Shown: positions 13,200 through 25,781, counted from the stretch's first letter. The stretch is 64,000 bases of DNA from Erigeron canadensis (GCF_010389155.1 NC_057762.1:38562055-38626054), one strand, 5' to 3'. Translations and numbers: made by a program. Notes: generated by a model not told the origin, from the letters alone.

Positions 13200-13224
13200 G
13201 GAGATAAAAAAAAAAAAAAAAACA

Positions 13225-14322
13225 TGTCAAATTTGGTATTAGTGAAGAATATGGTATCTAACTCGAACAGTTGGACACATTTGGTATTAGTGAAGAATGC
13301 TTTAGTTGATGGATCTGCTAAGGATATCATCTTATGATTTGCAACTTCATCCCCGTTTTTCTCAACAAAACTGTATATAATAAATCAAAATTAATATCAT
13401 ACACGCTCATATCACATATTTCATGTTCGACTATATAAATGACTAACCTTTTTTTGAAGGCAATGATTTCATCGATATTACTATTCATGAAAATACAGGC
13501 AACATTGAAACCATGAGACACAGAGAAATTTCCTGTCAACATACATGTAATGTATTAAAGTAGTATCGAGAAAATAAAAAAACCAATGATATATATTCTA
13601 GAAATACCTCTCCATTCCCACAACTTCGCAAACTGTACAATCATCACATTAACATCAGCCTTGTCATTGAAAAATTTTGCCTTGAAGTCATCCACATATG
13701 AATCCCAGAATGTTACCTTCATCTTGTTACCACTACATATTTGCATATTCAAAAAAATTAGTCTAAATATTGAGTTCTGATGGTACATCTACTTTATTGG
13801 TGCTTAAAGATTGTTTCTTATTATAAGATATAAATTTTGAAGTCCAGAGATGCAAGAAGCAGATTCTATCTCTCATTGTAAAAATAGATGAATTATTTTT
13901 CAAACACATATAACTGATTTCGTGTTATCTCATTTATTTGTGTAATTCGACATAGTTAACTTCCAACTATTGAGTTGTTAAGACGATTAAGATATAGTTA
14001 ACTTCCAACTATTTGTGCTTTGCTTTTTAAGATGATAGGTACCTAATCTTCTTTAGTTTTTCAGTTACCACTACATATTTACATAATCAAAATAATTACC
14101 CTACATATAAAATATTGATGTAGTTATTAAGAAATATAAATCACAACAGTTTCTTACTCAATGTCTTGCAATTGCACATCCATCCTCTGATTTGGGGAAC
14201 CGTTTTTATCACCAATGATCACATCACCATATCCAGAAACTTTACCAATCACATCTGAAATTGAAGATGAACTTAGTTATGCTTCTGTACCATCCACATA
14301 TAAATTACTAATAAATCGACTG

Positions 14323-14360
<38 letters not shown>

Positions 14361-14880
14361 GCAACACATACCAATTGTGGTGTTGTTTTCGAATTTCCCA
14401 TCTGTCATATCAGGGAACGAAACGAACCTAAATCCATGAATGCATCCACAAAACTTCTCAATAACCTTCACAACAGTCAATTTGTGAAGATTGATTTTGT
14501 ATGGGTTATCCAAAATCTTGTACGACCCAACATTCTGATGCACGAAGAAGTTACTCATGTATATCAATCCACCTTCGACTAAAAGTTTCTCAAAGGTTGG
14601 TATCACATTTTTCCTGACAGAAGCTTGAATTCGTTGACCCTAAAACACAAAATTGAAACAAACATAAGTAGTTGTACGTTTTATATGTTCATGATATCAT
14701 GAATATAAACCATATCATAAATCATGAATAAACCATACATATATCATCTGAAATTAAATTTGATAAAAAATACTAACCATTGCGTCCATTAAGATCATCT
14801 CGATGCTGCCGATGTTGTTCACATTGCCATACACAGGTTATTTCCACAACCTGATGATCCTCACAGTTATGGAACACGGG
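13225..14880 (-). pseudogene. RPA70-like OB-fold protein gene, disrupted
   Basis: Relative of the large subunit of replication protein A, a single-stranded-DNA-binding protein. Reading minus strand, exons with matching phases are: an exon ending 14778, then 14639-14372, 14254-14158, 13732-13608, 13532-13448, and a last one from about 13372. The spliced product contains family hallmarks such as SIEMILMDAMGQRIQ, PTFEKLL, NFFVHQN, DVIGKVSGYGDV, KVTFWDSYVDDF and EIIAFKK. All junctions are GT-AG and keep frame. In the first exon, however, the frame that leads into VYGNVNN carries a TAA right after the conserved RIIRLWK (near 14846), and no convincing start is seen upstream. Similar proteins occur as plant host genes and as passengers in plant Helitrons; I cannot tell which source this is. 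Confidence 0.68.
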
Positions 14881-15306
14881 TTGTGGTTTGTGTGAAGTTC
14901 GCGTATCATTACGGGATTTTTGGAATCCATGATCGGAATTTGATTTGATGTGTGTGTTATTTATTGAGAAGGTGATCGATGGGTTGTTTTTTAAGGCACC
15001 AAGATGGACGGTTGTAACTACCATACAGTTTTAGGATTTAAATTCAAATTCATCAGTCAAAATCAAAAAGGAGGAAAAAAGCTGTGGATATGTAACCGCC
15101 ATTATAACTTAACCGTATGAGTAAATCTAATATACACATGCCACATAGGATCTTTAGTTGTAATAATCACTCATAAAGCATGCCACATAGGATAGTTTTA
15201 GAAAAACCCAAGTAGGGATTTATATAGTGTATAGATATATACTCGTATTTGCTATTATTGCTTGAATATTTAATTAGAAAGAAAAACGATTATCTAAACT
15301 AATATA

Positions 15307-15635
15307 TCTCTATAATAAATAAAAAAGATTATTTTTTACAAGTATTTTTGGAAAATTTATGATATGGCAAGTTCATGTTTTTTTTTAAAATACTTTTATT
15401 TTAATTATGATATCATAATTTTTAAAAATAATTAACCTCTTAAATGTTTAATAAAAGTCATAATCATTTACTAGAATGAAATGATTTTTTTTTATAATGC
15501 AATAGTGAATCTTATTTATTAAATTATTGCATTATTGTATCCATAACAAATGTTACATACATTTTTTTTTAATATATTATTATGTTTTAAATTTTTAATT
15601 AAGATGTCCAGGTTAATCGCGGGTTGATTAACTAG
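15307..15635 (+). mobile_element. Short Helitron-like element
   Basis: Starts TCTCTATAATAAATA and ends in an imperfect hairpin with TTAATC...GATTAA arms (about 15613-15630) followed directly by CTAG at 15632-15635 and T. No coding content. Ends fit a non-autonomous Helitron, but the 5' end is an AT-rich guess. Confidence 0.42.
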
Positions 15636-17783
15636 TATAGTTAATACAATGAGAAATCATGCAAATTGCTGTTGTTCAAACCTTCCGAGTTGTGGCCCTC
15701 ACGGGAATAAATTAAATATAGAGCAATACTGGATATACAAACTGATACAATCATTTCTTTTATATATTTCTTCACTAGGGTAACATTCAAAGTGACATGA
15801 GTAAAATTACGATACTGCTGAAGATAGTATTGTTTTCTCTTAAATTAAATATTCGATGATAAGATAAAATATTAATAATATCTTGATAATACCTAAAAAT
15901 TCAAAATTCATATCAAACCAAATATTTTGTATAGTAACTTACATATGGAAACCATGTGGTATAAATTATTAACGGGGTTATTATTATATTATTAAAAAGA
16001 GAAGGAAAAAAATGAGATTACTTTCTAGATAAAATTAGGAAATTTGCCATTGCGTTGCTTCAGGACATGATTTTTAAACGATAAAGTGTTGGATATAAAC
16101 ATGATAAAGTCATCAACAAACATAGCTTGTAATTGTTGCTATATATAAGTAAAGAAAATAAAACATAAAAACCGTATGAATAGTAAGATGTATTAAAGAA
16201 AAAAAACACACACACACAATAACTATGTTAATGCAAATAATGACAACATGACGACGGTGATGTAATAAAATGTCTTATTTTAAATGTTAAACTACCGTAA
16301 AACGTAACAATGATTTAAATTATTTTATATTAAATACCATTATATATAGCGGAACAAAAAAAATCATCAAAACCAAATGTTTAAAGGTAAAGCTGCAAAG
16401 GTGTAAAAGTTGTTTGATAAAATTATGAGAAACCCAAAAGTTTTGTGCTAAAAGTTTAAAAACAAAAACTTTGATATGGGACAAAGGTTTGAGATAAAAA
16501 CTTTAGGGGGTGCAAATGAAAATAGACCAAAGTGATGTTAAAGCCTTAAAATTGAAAATGTTAAAAGTTTAGGGTGTAAAATTAAAGTTGTTTAAAGTTA
16601 AAAAGGGGTTGTACATTAAGCCTCAAGAGTTGTACATTGCATATTGGTTTTTAGAATATATATACTTGTAATAAATAAATTTTAATGTAAACAAATAAAA
16701 CAATAAGTTTTCGTCCAATGAGAATCACTGTGCTTCGTAAATCTTCGTGTATCATTATATATACTTGTGCTTCGTAAATCTTCGTGTATCAACTTTATTA
16801 TAATCTAATAATCAAAATCTTTTCTTATTTACTTTACTTTCATGCTTCTTTTTATAATAACCAACATCTACTTATTATTAAATTTATTATAGATTATGAA
16901 TAATGAATTGTAGCATCTTATTTTAATTAGTCTTTGTTTAACAAGTTATCCCCTAATAAAATAAAATTAAAGGCCCCCCATATATTGTAGAGCCGCCTTC
17001 ACAGTACTCCCTTTCTTTCAATTTCTGGTAGATTCATTTTGGACATGTTTTTAACTTTATATTTTATACTTAAGTTTTTTACCCTACGCGATTCATTAAT
17101 TATTATAAGTTTTTGTTCGATTAATGTTAATTTAAACCCTTTAATATAAACACACGCAATAACTAATATTTTGTATAAACAAAATATAAACAAACTGATT
17201 TACAAAAAAAATAAGAAATAAAAACAATTTTATTATGAATGATAAATTTTAATTAATATAAACAAAAAAATAAATACATCAATATTGAATAAGAAAACTA
17301 AATATAAACACATTAATATAAACAAAACAATTTTAATTTAATATAAATATTATAAATACATCAAATTATCAAAATGATTTAAAGATAAATTAGAATAAAG
17401 TAACAAAAGAGTTTATGATGCCAATAAAAAAAAAACTCACATAAACTTTAAAACATTAAATAGTCTTGTATGAAATTTTCGTTAGAAACTTAGGTAATTT
17501 TATTGAAGGAAATGATGATCAAATCAAAATCAATTTCTTATTTATTTATTAATTAATAAATAAACAAATCAATTTTTGTGCTAGTCGTTAGATGGGAAAC
17601 AATAAATGTGCATGACAAAAAATAAAATTTAATATAATGAAAGAGTTATACTTGTCTTATAAAATTGAATTTAAATAATGAAATAAATATAGTTTATTCT
17701 TTTTCACATATATTGTATGGGATTTATTGAATTATTTTTTATTTATCATGGGATTTGAAAGGTTACTTGGGATATATAAATGA
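15636..17783. other. Gene-free AT-rich stretch with a dispersed repeat
   Basis: No gene was recognised. At about 16700-16870 a repeat with GTGCTTCGTAAATCTTCGTG (itself present twice) and AATAACCAACAT resembles the stretch at about 23300-23455, so it is a dispersed repeat. The remainder (for example 17200-17400) is low-complexity AATATAAACA-type sequence. Confidence 0.5.
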
Positions 17784-18160
17784 CGAGATGGATACCCGAG
17801 CAATGTGGCGACGGTAACGGTAGCAGGGGGTGCTAGTGGCGATGGTGGTAACGATGTGGTTATTAATCTAAAGATAATAGACGTAAATTGTAGTGTAGTT
17901 ATTTTATGGTTAAGGGATGTATCTTTTGTAAATAATTTTATTAAGAATGATATAGAGATATTGAGTGGAAATATTTAAATTGATTAATAAAAGAGATAGA
18001 TAGTTTGAATAAATATAAGTGTAAAATATAAAAATTAGGGATATATTGGATAGATTTAGTGTGTGAGTTAGGAATGTGTTGAAAATTAATGGTATTTTGG
18101 GTATTTTAAAGGTAGAAAGTTAAAAACAATAGAGTATTTTGTTTATTAATATAATATAGA
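17784..18160 (-). mobile_element. Short Helitron-like element
   Basis: Read on the minus strand it begins TCTATATTATATTAATAAAC and ends in a hairpin-like CCACATTGCTCGGG segment followed by CATCTCG and T. Interior shares the AAATATTTAAATT...AATAAA block with related copies at 30612 and 31181. The end CTCG departs from the usual CTRR. No coding content. Confidence 0.5.
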
Positions 18161-18339
18161 TAATAAATATTGTCAAAAATATATGGAGATGGCACATAAG
18201 ATTTATTTTATGTGACAATGTTTAAGGATTACTTGAATTGTGGAGAAAGACTTAAAAAGCACGGATAACTACTCTTTCAATAATCTATATCTATATACAT
18301 ATATAGATAGATATACCTCTTCTATTATCATCTATTATT

Positions 18340-18549
18340 ATATATAGACGTGTACAAATCAAATATCACAACGGAAATTCTAGACTATGTTGTTATAATC
18401 GGATCTATGCTAGAGAAGCTCCTCACCCAATACCTAATAGAAGGAAACACCTTAATAGTCGCCCAACAACACAACAACATATTAGAAAAAAACCTTAGAC
18501 TATAAGACTTGAATCCGAGACTCCCTAAATTCAAGCTCTAATGGAGATA

Positions 18550-18580
<31 letters not shown>

Positions 18581-18620
18581 TTTTATTTTTTATCATTGGG
18601 CTATTAACCAAATGATACTA
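18340..18620 (-). mobile_element. Degenerate SINE-like copy
   Basis: On the minus strand it has an A-box-like TTAATAGCCCAATGA near 18597-18611 and a B-box-like GGATTCAAGTCTT near 18505-18517. The body matches the sequence at 28345-28570 in opposite orientation (shared CCCAATACCTA and CAACATATTA phrases). An AT dinucleotide run and T-run (about 18549-18583) have expanded inside. No target duplication was identified. Confidence 0.42.
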
Positions 18621-18984
18621 CATTGTTTTTTAAAGTTTACTTTTATGAAGTAGAAGCAATTTCTTCTTAATCATAAATAGAACGTAGACAATTACGATAA
18701 CCACAAGCGTATTCATTCGTAAATCGTAACTTACTTCACATTGATTTTTTTTTAAAATAAGGCCTAAACAATAAGGTTTTTTGGGAGCCAAATCCTCACC
18801 GTTTTCGTTGCTTTACTTTTACCACCAAATCGTGGCCATCGAATCTTGGCCGTTCTCCACGCCCTTACTTTTATGCCGATGTTCAGGCTGTTCGTCTCCA
18901 TGGATAAGCCAAAAAGGGGATTCTATGTGGGCCCACTTTTTGAAGCCTTTACTAAAAAAGTAATTGGATGAAAACTCTCTGATT

Positions 18985-19165
18985 CCATGTATCATTTGAT
19001 ACTCATTAATCACTCAGTCAGGCTAGTGTCTAGGTGATTCCCTACTACTTAATAACCCCTGATTATATCAACTTTTCCTTTGGTAAGACTCGAACCAAAA
19101 CCTTTCCTGAAAAGTGGCGGCTGATAGCGACTGGGCTATTACCTAATGGTTTTCTGAATTAATGT
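18985..19165 (-). mobile_element. SINE-like fragment
   Basis: Minus strand shows a near-consensus Pol III B box, GGTTCGAGTCT (19087-19097), with an A-box-like TAGCCCAGTCGC about 40 bp before it (near 19127-19138). Spacing fits a tRNA-derived SINE. Borders and target duplication are not clear. It is not a tRNA: no cloverleaf was found. Confidence 0.35.
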
Positions 19166-19503
19166 AATGTAAATGTTATTTTATTTATTTTTGTATTAAA
19201 ATAGAGAAAAATGATGTAACAGCAAAAAGATAAGAATTTAATGGGATTGGTAATATTAATAGTGGATGAAATTATGGATAAATTCTAAAAATGAAAAATA
19301 ATGTGACATTAATATGGCAAAAATTGAGAATTTGGCATTGTTACTGGTTTAGACATAAGAAACACAAATGTAATGGCAAAAGTAGATTTAACTGAACTCA
19401 CATTTTTTACATCATTATGCCACGAGTATTTTACAAACAAGGTTACCTTCTCTGTTTTTCATATTACATGGTTAACTTGAGGGACAAAATCGAGTCAAAC
19501 ACT

Positions 19504-21855
19504 TTAAACAAACTGAGTCACTAGACGTGGACTGCACTTGGCTACCAAAGGCTGAGCTTTGGGCATAGTGAGCCCATGACCTTCACTCATATCAACCATC
19601 TCCTCACTAACCCTTTCCCAATCAAAGCATTGTATGAGCAACCCTAAAGTCAGCCCAATCACACGCAGTGCCAATCCTTCTCCTGGACAACTCCTCCTTC
19701 CAAACCCAAATGGCAAGAATTTTAGCCCGTCCCTCTCACCTTCTATCCCTTCAAACCTTTCCGGGAAAAATCTTTCAGGATCACTCCACAAGTCAGGGTT
19801 ATGATGTATGGCCCATTGGTTAACAAGTAACATTGTTCCACGTGGAATATGATAGCCTCCGACCACACAATCGTCTGATGACTCGTGAGGTACGAGTAAT
19901 GGGCCTGGAGGGTACATTCGTAAGGTTTCATTTATAATACATCGGAGGTAAGGTAGACTGGCTATGTCTGATTCGTCAACAAGACGGCATTTTCCCACGC
20001 AACTGTCAATTTCATTTTGTGCCTTCTTTAGAACATGCATATGGTTGAGCATAAGGGAAAACGCCCATTCCATGGTCGCAGTAGAGGTGTCAGTACCCGC
20101 TGTCAATAGGTTCTAATCATCAACTATAATTAGTTCATAGATTCAATAAATATGCACCAAATCAATAAGATATATTTATACAACTTCAAGAGAATTACTT
20201 ATTTGTATATTTTAGATAGAACATATATACCCAAGGTCTAGCTAGTGGCGAAGCCACCTTATGACTTGGATGGGCCGTGGCCCGCCTTGGACTTCGATTT
20301 TTTAACATGCAGCATATGTATATTAAACTTGATACATGGCTTTTATATGGGTTTTGACTTATTATTGTTAATTTGTCCCATCCTGAACAAATTTCTTGGC
20401 TCCGCCACCAACAGAAACTTGCATAATCTATTTATAGAGTATCACATAAAGAATCAACCCGGTAACAGGGTCCTAGGGACGTCGTGTGAGGGTCACTCAA
20501 TCCAATCAGTTAGCATAGTCTCCATTGTCATTAGTAAAGAGGAGTCACAATACCCCCATGGAGGGATGCTCGTGGCATTTCCGACCAAAAGGGCATACAA
20601 CTAGGTCTGACTAGTGGTCAACTCGTGGTTTGGCTTACGAATGGCAAAACTTTTTTATTTTTTATTTTTTAATGTGGTGTTGATAAGGTCTAGTGGTTGA
20701 TTAAGGGCGGGTAAGGCAATGTGACTTGTGATCAGATCAGTGCTCTAAGTACAGAAATCAATGAATCTGATGGAGCTACCTATATCAATAACCATTGTCT
20801 AAATGTGTATGCCTAAATCAATCAATTAGCAATAATGCTAGACAAGTAGACAAAGACCAAGCATATTCATATATATGTATTGTAGTATCATTAAAAATAA
20901 ATATAGCTTTCAAGGATATAGGTGATCTTACCAATACAAAGCTTCTAATAAGTTGATCATTGTAATATTCAGGATCCGTCTCTTGAAGCTTCAAAAGCAC
21001 TTCAATTACAGTATTCTTCCTCTTCTTGTTCTTATCATTATAATTATCACCAGCAAATTCTTCTCTCGCATTTCTAAGTTGATAAATCAACTCTTGAATA
21101 AAACAATCTCTTTTCTTCTGCAACGCAACCAACTTCTTTTCCAAACCTTTAACTCCAAACCATCTCAAAACCGGCAAATGATCGCCTAAATGCGAAGCAC
21201 CACCCACAAGAAACGTCTCTTTTACTATCTCTCGAAACCGTTTCCCTTGTTCTAACTCCGTATCATTATCACCACCAAAAAACCGTTTTCCAGATATAAT
21301 TCTCATCATCACATTCAAAGTCATTTCATGAAAAACCGTATTCAAGTTCACTATTTGCGATGAACCACAACATTCAGAAACTAGCTTACGTGTCATCAGC
21401 CGAGCTTCATCATGACGTGTCTCTTCAAACTCTTGTAACCGTTGAGACGAGAATATCTCGACCGTAGAGAACCTGCGCAGGTTGCGCCAGTGGTCCCCAT
21501 ATGGGGAATAACCAAAACTCGTGTAGTTGCACCCAAGAATCTTGCCGGCTAACAAACGAGGGCGGTTGGCGAAAACGATGTCGTTTTTGGTGAAACATTC
21601 TTCGGTTAGTGAAGGGGAAGAGAGTAAGAGGACGGGTCGGGACCCGAATTGGAGGAAGAGGATTGGGCCGTGTTTTGTTGAGAGTTTGGCTAAGGTTCTG
21701 TAAAGGGGTTTCTTTAAAAGGTAGAGGTGACCGATTATTGGGATGGTTGGGAAGATCGTTGGTGGATAGTTGGAGGATTTGCGACGGAAATGGGCGGCCG
21801 TCAGGAGAAATGTAGCGACGAGGAGCAGTGGGATGGTGACTAAGAGATAATCCAT
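19504..21855 (-). CDS. CYP81-family cytochrome P450 (copy 2)
   Basis: Second ER-anchored P450, 510 residues. Exon 1 is 21855-20932 and exon 2 is 20112-19504; the phase-0 GT-AG intron is 819 bp, against 99 bp in the other copy at the same position. Motifs: N-terminal anchor (1-20), PPTIFPTIP hinge, I-helix AGTDTS (313-318), K-helix ETLR (370-373), PERF (425-428) and haem loop FGFGRRSCPG with Cys450. Exon 2 begins NLLTAGTD. Shared phrases with copy 1 (ECFTKNDI, FANRPRL, HVLKKAQNEID) show they are paralogues, but divergence is considerable, so the duplication is not recent. Substrate unknown; CYP81 roles range over flavonoid, lignan, indole and xenobiotic oxidation. The intron holds a small TIR element. 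Confidence 0.93.
20242..20410. mobile_element. Small TIR element inside the P450 intron
   Basis: Left end TAGTGGCGAAGCCAC and right end (reversed) TTGGTGGCGGAGCCAAG are imperfect inverted repeats about 165 bp apart. GC-rich ends contrast with the AT-rich intron. No target duplication was resolved, so the superfamily is not assigned. It accounts for part of the intron's extra length relative to the other P450. Confidence 0.5.
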
Positions 21856-21999
21856 GGAGAAATGATGTTACTTTTACTTGTGGTGTGTAAGCTATACACC
21901 GATGCAAAACAGTTATGGGTTGTATTGTAACTATTTTGATTTAAATTTTTTAAATAATTTGACTTATGACCTTTAATTTTCTTTAATGCTGAGTTTTTA

Positions 22000-22931
22000 G
22001 GGCACATTTGGTAGCGAGAAATTCAGAGAAATAAAACGCACAGAAAAATAAAATGACTGAGAAATTCAATGAACTCCTTTGTTTGGTAATGACAGAGATA
22101 TTTATACGAGAAATGAACTAAAATCATTTTTTGCGTTTGGTAAGAAAATCTGACAAAATGAAAAATAAACTATTTTTGTAGAATCCTAAAATAGGTAATG
22201 AGCTGCGTATACAATCTATTTAACAAAATACAACTACTCCACTTTAACCCGCACATAACAAATTAATAATACATCATCTTTTTCTATTTCACCACCTTAT
22301 TGTCCACTGTTAATTAAATCCTATTCAATTTCAGTTTCTTAAATTCGATGAATTCGAATTCTTTGCTTGCTAATGGTAACCCGAGGTAGCAGTTTCTCAA
22401 ATAATGGGTTAGGTCTTTGTTGCTCCGCTATCGAGGTAACCGATTTCGATATACATACTCCAGCGAGTGTGTATAAAGTTCTCGCTGGAATGTTGAGATC
22501 TCGGTATGGAATTTGTATTTACGACCACAAACTCCATCATATGATACTCTAATTGATCCGGTGAACATGTGTTGTATGACATGGCTGATGGATCTTAAAT
22601 TAGAGGGTTTTTTTTTGGTAATTAAGGTTTTTGATTTGATCTGGGAAACTATATACAAAAGAGAGAAGGTAGAGTTTTTCGTTTAGTGGTGTGGAATGTG
22701 ACTTGCACGTGTAGTCATATTTATACCCATCTTTTTTTAATTTCTTTCTCATTTTTCAAACATAAGACACGGAGAAATTCATGTGTAAAGTTTCATTTCC
22801 TTACAAATTGGATGGAAATAAAATTGTAAAGGGATCATTTCCTGAGAAATCTCATTCCTTCGTGTTCTCATTTCTATAAGCTACCAAACAAAGGAAGTAA
22901 CTTTAATTTCATTTCTCGACCCAACCAAACA
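22000..22931. mobile_element. PIF/Harbinger-like TIR element
   Basis: Left end GGGCACATTTGGTAGCGAGA and right end (reversed) TGTTTGGTTGGGTCGAGA share the TTTGGT...CGAGA block. TTA triplets flank both sides (21997-21999 and 22932-22934). The TTTGGTA motif is repeated several times near both ends. Length is about 930 bp with no transposase. The right end seems to lack a few terminal bases, so the call is moderate. Confidence 0.55.
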
Positions 22932-22934
22932 TTA

Positions 22935-23497
22935 AGGTTTTTTTAGGAGAGAAAAGAAAAGGATACAAATGATTTGAAAACAATTTGTGTTTTTGAGTTT
23001 TTTTAATAAAAGGAAAAGAAATGAAATGAAATGATATGGATGAATTTTTTTGTTGATTTTGTTTCTTAAATTTTCTTCTAAAATATGGGATGATTTGAGA
23101 TGATTACTTCTCTTCCATTCTCATCACCTCCATTCATTTAATTTCTTTTAAATCAAAACTTGAGAACACATCATAAGATAGGCTTTACAAGTGAGATATG
23201 TATGTAAAAAATTTCAGCTGTTAAAGAAAACAAATTAGATATATAGGTTTAGGTAAAATAAAACAACTATTAACGTAAAACAAATATAACAATAGATTTT
23301 TATTTACTGAAAATTATCGTGTATCACGAAAATCATCGTGCATCAATATATATTTATGGTTCATAAATCTTCATGCATCAATTTTATCATGATCTAAGGG
23401 TTAAAATCGTGTCCTATTTGTTTTACTTTAATACTTGTTTTACAATAACCAACCTTTAGATATATATATATATATATGTAATTTAATTTGTCTTTTC

Positions 23498-23498
<1 letters not shown>
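22935..23498. repeat. Gene-free stretch with dispersed-repeat copy
   Basis: About 23300-23455 resembles 16700-16870 (TCGTGTATCA, CATCAATTTTAT, ACAATAACCAACC). An AT dinucleotide run sits at about 23460-23477. No gene. Confidence 0.5.

Positions 23499-23590
<92 letters not shown>
23499..23590. repeat. AAT trinucleotide microsatellite
   Basis: About 30 nearly uninterrupted AAT/ATA units, with one slip near 23537. A shorter ATA run followed by ACA units lies at 23781-23820, just before the 87-bp minisatellite. Confidence 0.95.
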
Positions 23591-23781
23591 GGGAAAATGA
23601 TTCGTACTGCAAACTTTACCTAAGCTTAGGTACTGCCACTTTAAAAAAAGTTACAAATTAAACCTTTGAATTTGATAAACATATATAGCCCCCTGAATTT
23701 TACATAACCTCCCATTAATTTTACATATTCCTCTCCTGTTTTACCTAAAATAGGTACTTCATGCTTTACCTAACTTTTACC

Positions 23782-23815
<34 letters not shown>

Positions 23816-23820
23816 CAACA

Positions 23821-24169
23821 ACTTCAGATGTTGCAAATGAGAGGTACAGTAATAGGGAGCCTACGGTTTACAAAGGATGTAGTTTAAGTTTATGGCACTA
23901 TAATATAACTTTAGATGTCGCAAATGAGAGGTACAATAATAGGGAGCCTACGGTTTACAAAGGACGTAGTTTAAGTTTATGGCACTATTATTAACAACTT
24001 CAGATGTCGCAAATGAGAGGTACAATAATAGGGAGCCTACGGTTTACAAAGGATGTAGTTTAAGTTTATGGCACTATAATATAACTTCAGATGTCGCAAA
24101 TGAGAGGTACAATAATAGGGAGCCTACGGTTTACAAAGGACGTAGTTTAAGTTTATGGCACTATTATTG
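23821..24169. repeat. Four-copy 87-bp minisatellite
   Basis: Units start at 23821, 23908, 23997 and 24084 (spacing 87, 89, 87). Copies 1 and 3 end GGATGTAGT...ACTATAATATA; copies 2 and 4 end GGACGTAGT...ACTATTATT. The array is therefore a duplicated dimer of about 176 bp. The unit is 29 codons and stays open on the plus strand, reading DVANERYNNREPTVYKG, but a spacer of 89 bp breaks frame between units 2 and 3 with a stop. No coding role is claimed. Confidence 0.9.
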
Positions 24170-24568
24170 AGGGCGAGTGATTTAGAGTGATTATCCAAGT
24201 TGTGACCCGTTGTGTATGGTGATTATTCGAAATTTGTATCATATTATATTTTAATGTATGAAAATGTATAAATTGTATAGTTGACTGTATAAATTGACAA
24301 TGCAACATTTATGGTATATCTATTAAAATAAATGGTATGAAAATCATTTCTCTATTTGAAATAACTAAATAGTTTATATTCAAATTATTTATAGGAGATG
24401 ATATTGATAAACTTTTAATAAATGTATTACCATATATGAGCATGGTACCCGCGCAATGCGGCAGTGATTACATTAGTTATGATGTGGTGGTGTCGACAGA
24501 TGGTGATGACATCGGTGTTAGATTTAAAGATATTTGATTTTTAGGTATAGTGAATATCTTTTAACAAA

Positions 24569-25781
24569 GAGTAAATTACACTTTTCGTCCCTAAAGTTGG
24601 CACGTTTTTCACTTTTGATCCTTAAACTTTAAAAATTACAATTTTGACCCTAAAGTTGGCCAATTTTTTCAATAATCGTCCTTTGGCCTTACGACGTTAA
24701 AAAATATCCGTTAACGTACGCACGTGCTAGACACGTGAGGACATTAATGTCATATCACCTTACACCGAGGGACGAAAAGTGAAAAAATAGCTACTTGAGG
24801 GACGAAAAGTAAAAAAGTAGCTACTTGAGGGACGAAAAATGAAAAATCATACAAGTAAATTTATTTTTCCATTCTTTCTTTTCCAATCATTCTTTCCGAT
24901 TAAATTTTCCGACTAGACATTTATTTTCCTTTTACCCCCAAGCCTCTCCAATCACCACCACCTAATAACCACCAACAACAGCCGTCGCTACCAGCCACCG
25001 CCGTCTGTAACCAGCACCAGCCACCGCCGTCTGTAACCACCACGAGCAACTGCCACCCATAGCCACCGCCGCCTATAATTACCACCAGCCACCGCCACTA
25101 CAATCAACACCAGCCACCACCGCCTACAATCACCACCAGCCACTGCTGCTTACAATTACCACCAAACACCGCCATCTACAGTCACCTCCAACCACCGCCA
25201 TCTACAGTCACCTCCAACCACCGCCGTCTACATTCACCACCAACCAACCGCCGCCACCTAAAATCACCACCATCCACCGTCTTCCTTTCAATTAAAATCA
25301 AAATCTAAAAAAGAAAAAAAAAAGATAACTGACATGTTTGAACTATAATTTGTTTAATTGGTTATGTTTTGAATGTCATGAATTTGAGTAAATGATTTTG
25401 TTTGTGGTCTAGATTTGGATTCAAAGTCGGAAAATTCCATCGGTAAAAATGATCAGAGAAGATGATCGGAAAAAAAAAATGGAAGAATAAGTTTATTTGT
25501 ATGATTTTCATTTTTCGTCCCTCATATAGCTATTTTTTCACTTTTCGTCCCTCAAGTAACTATTTTTTCACTTTTCGTCCCTCGTTGTAAGGTGAAATGA
25601 CATTAGTACCCTCACGTGTCTAACACGTGCGTACGTTAACGGCCATTTTTTAACGTTGTAATGCCAAAGGACGATTATTGAAAAAATTGGTCAACTTTAA
25701 GGTCAAAATTGTAATTTTTAAAGTTTAGGGATCAAAAGTGAAAAACGTGCTAACTTCAGGGACGAAAAGTGTAATTTACTC
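24569..25781. mobile_element. Mutator-like element with long TIRs
   Basis: Starts GAGTAAATTACACTTTTCGT and ends with the inverted form. Arms of about 280 bp (24569-24860 and 25500-25781) are nearly complementary throughout. A perfect 9-bp direct repeat TTTAACAAA flanks it (24560-24568 and 25782-25790). The arms contain repeats of a GAGGGACGAAAAGTGAAAAA unit. The core (about 24950-25290) is a CCACCGCC-rich imperfect tandem array. No transposase. Confidence 0.88.
24950..25290. repeat. CCACCGCC-rich tandem array in the MULE core
   Basis: Units of roughly 27-36 bp, with ACCAGCCACCGCC and CTACAGTCACCTCCAACC variants, repeat at least eight times. Strongly strand-asymmetric (C-rich on plus). It could be captured coding sequence for a proline/histidine-rich peptide or simply a minisatellite; no homologue is recognised. 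Confidence 0.7.

Noticed and set aside
19087..19097. tRNA gene, because of the GGTTCGAGTCT motif
   Set aside because: No acceptor stem or anticodon arm; better explained as the B box of a SINE.
20245..20604. 119-codon plus-strand frame in the P450 intron
   Set aside because: It spans a TIR element and has no domain.
23761..24170. Protein-coding repeat gene
   Set aside because: Open within units, but the spacing of 89 bp between units 2 and 3 and an in-frame stop break it; no start context.
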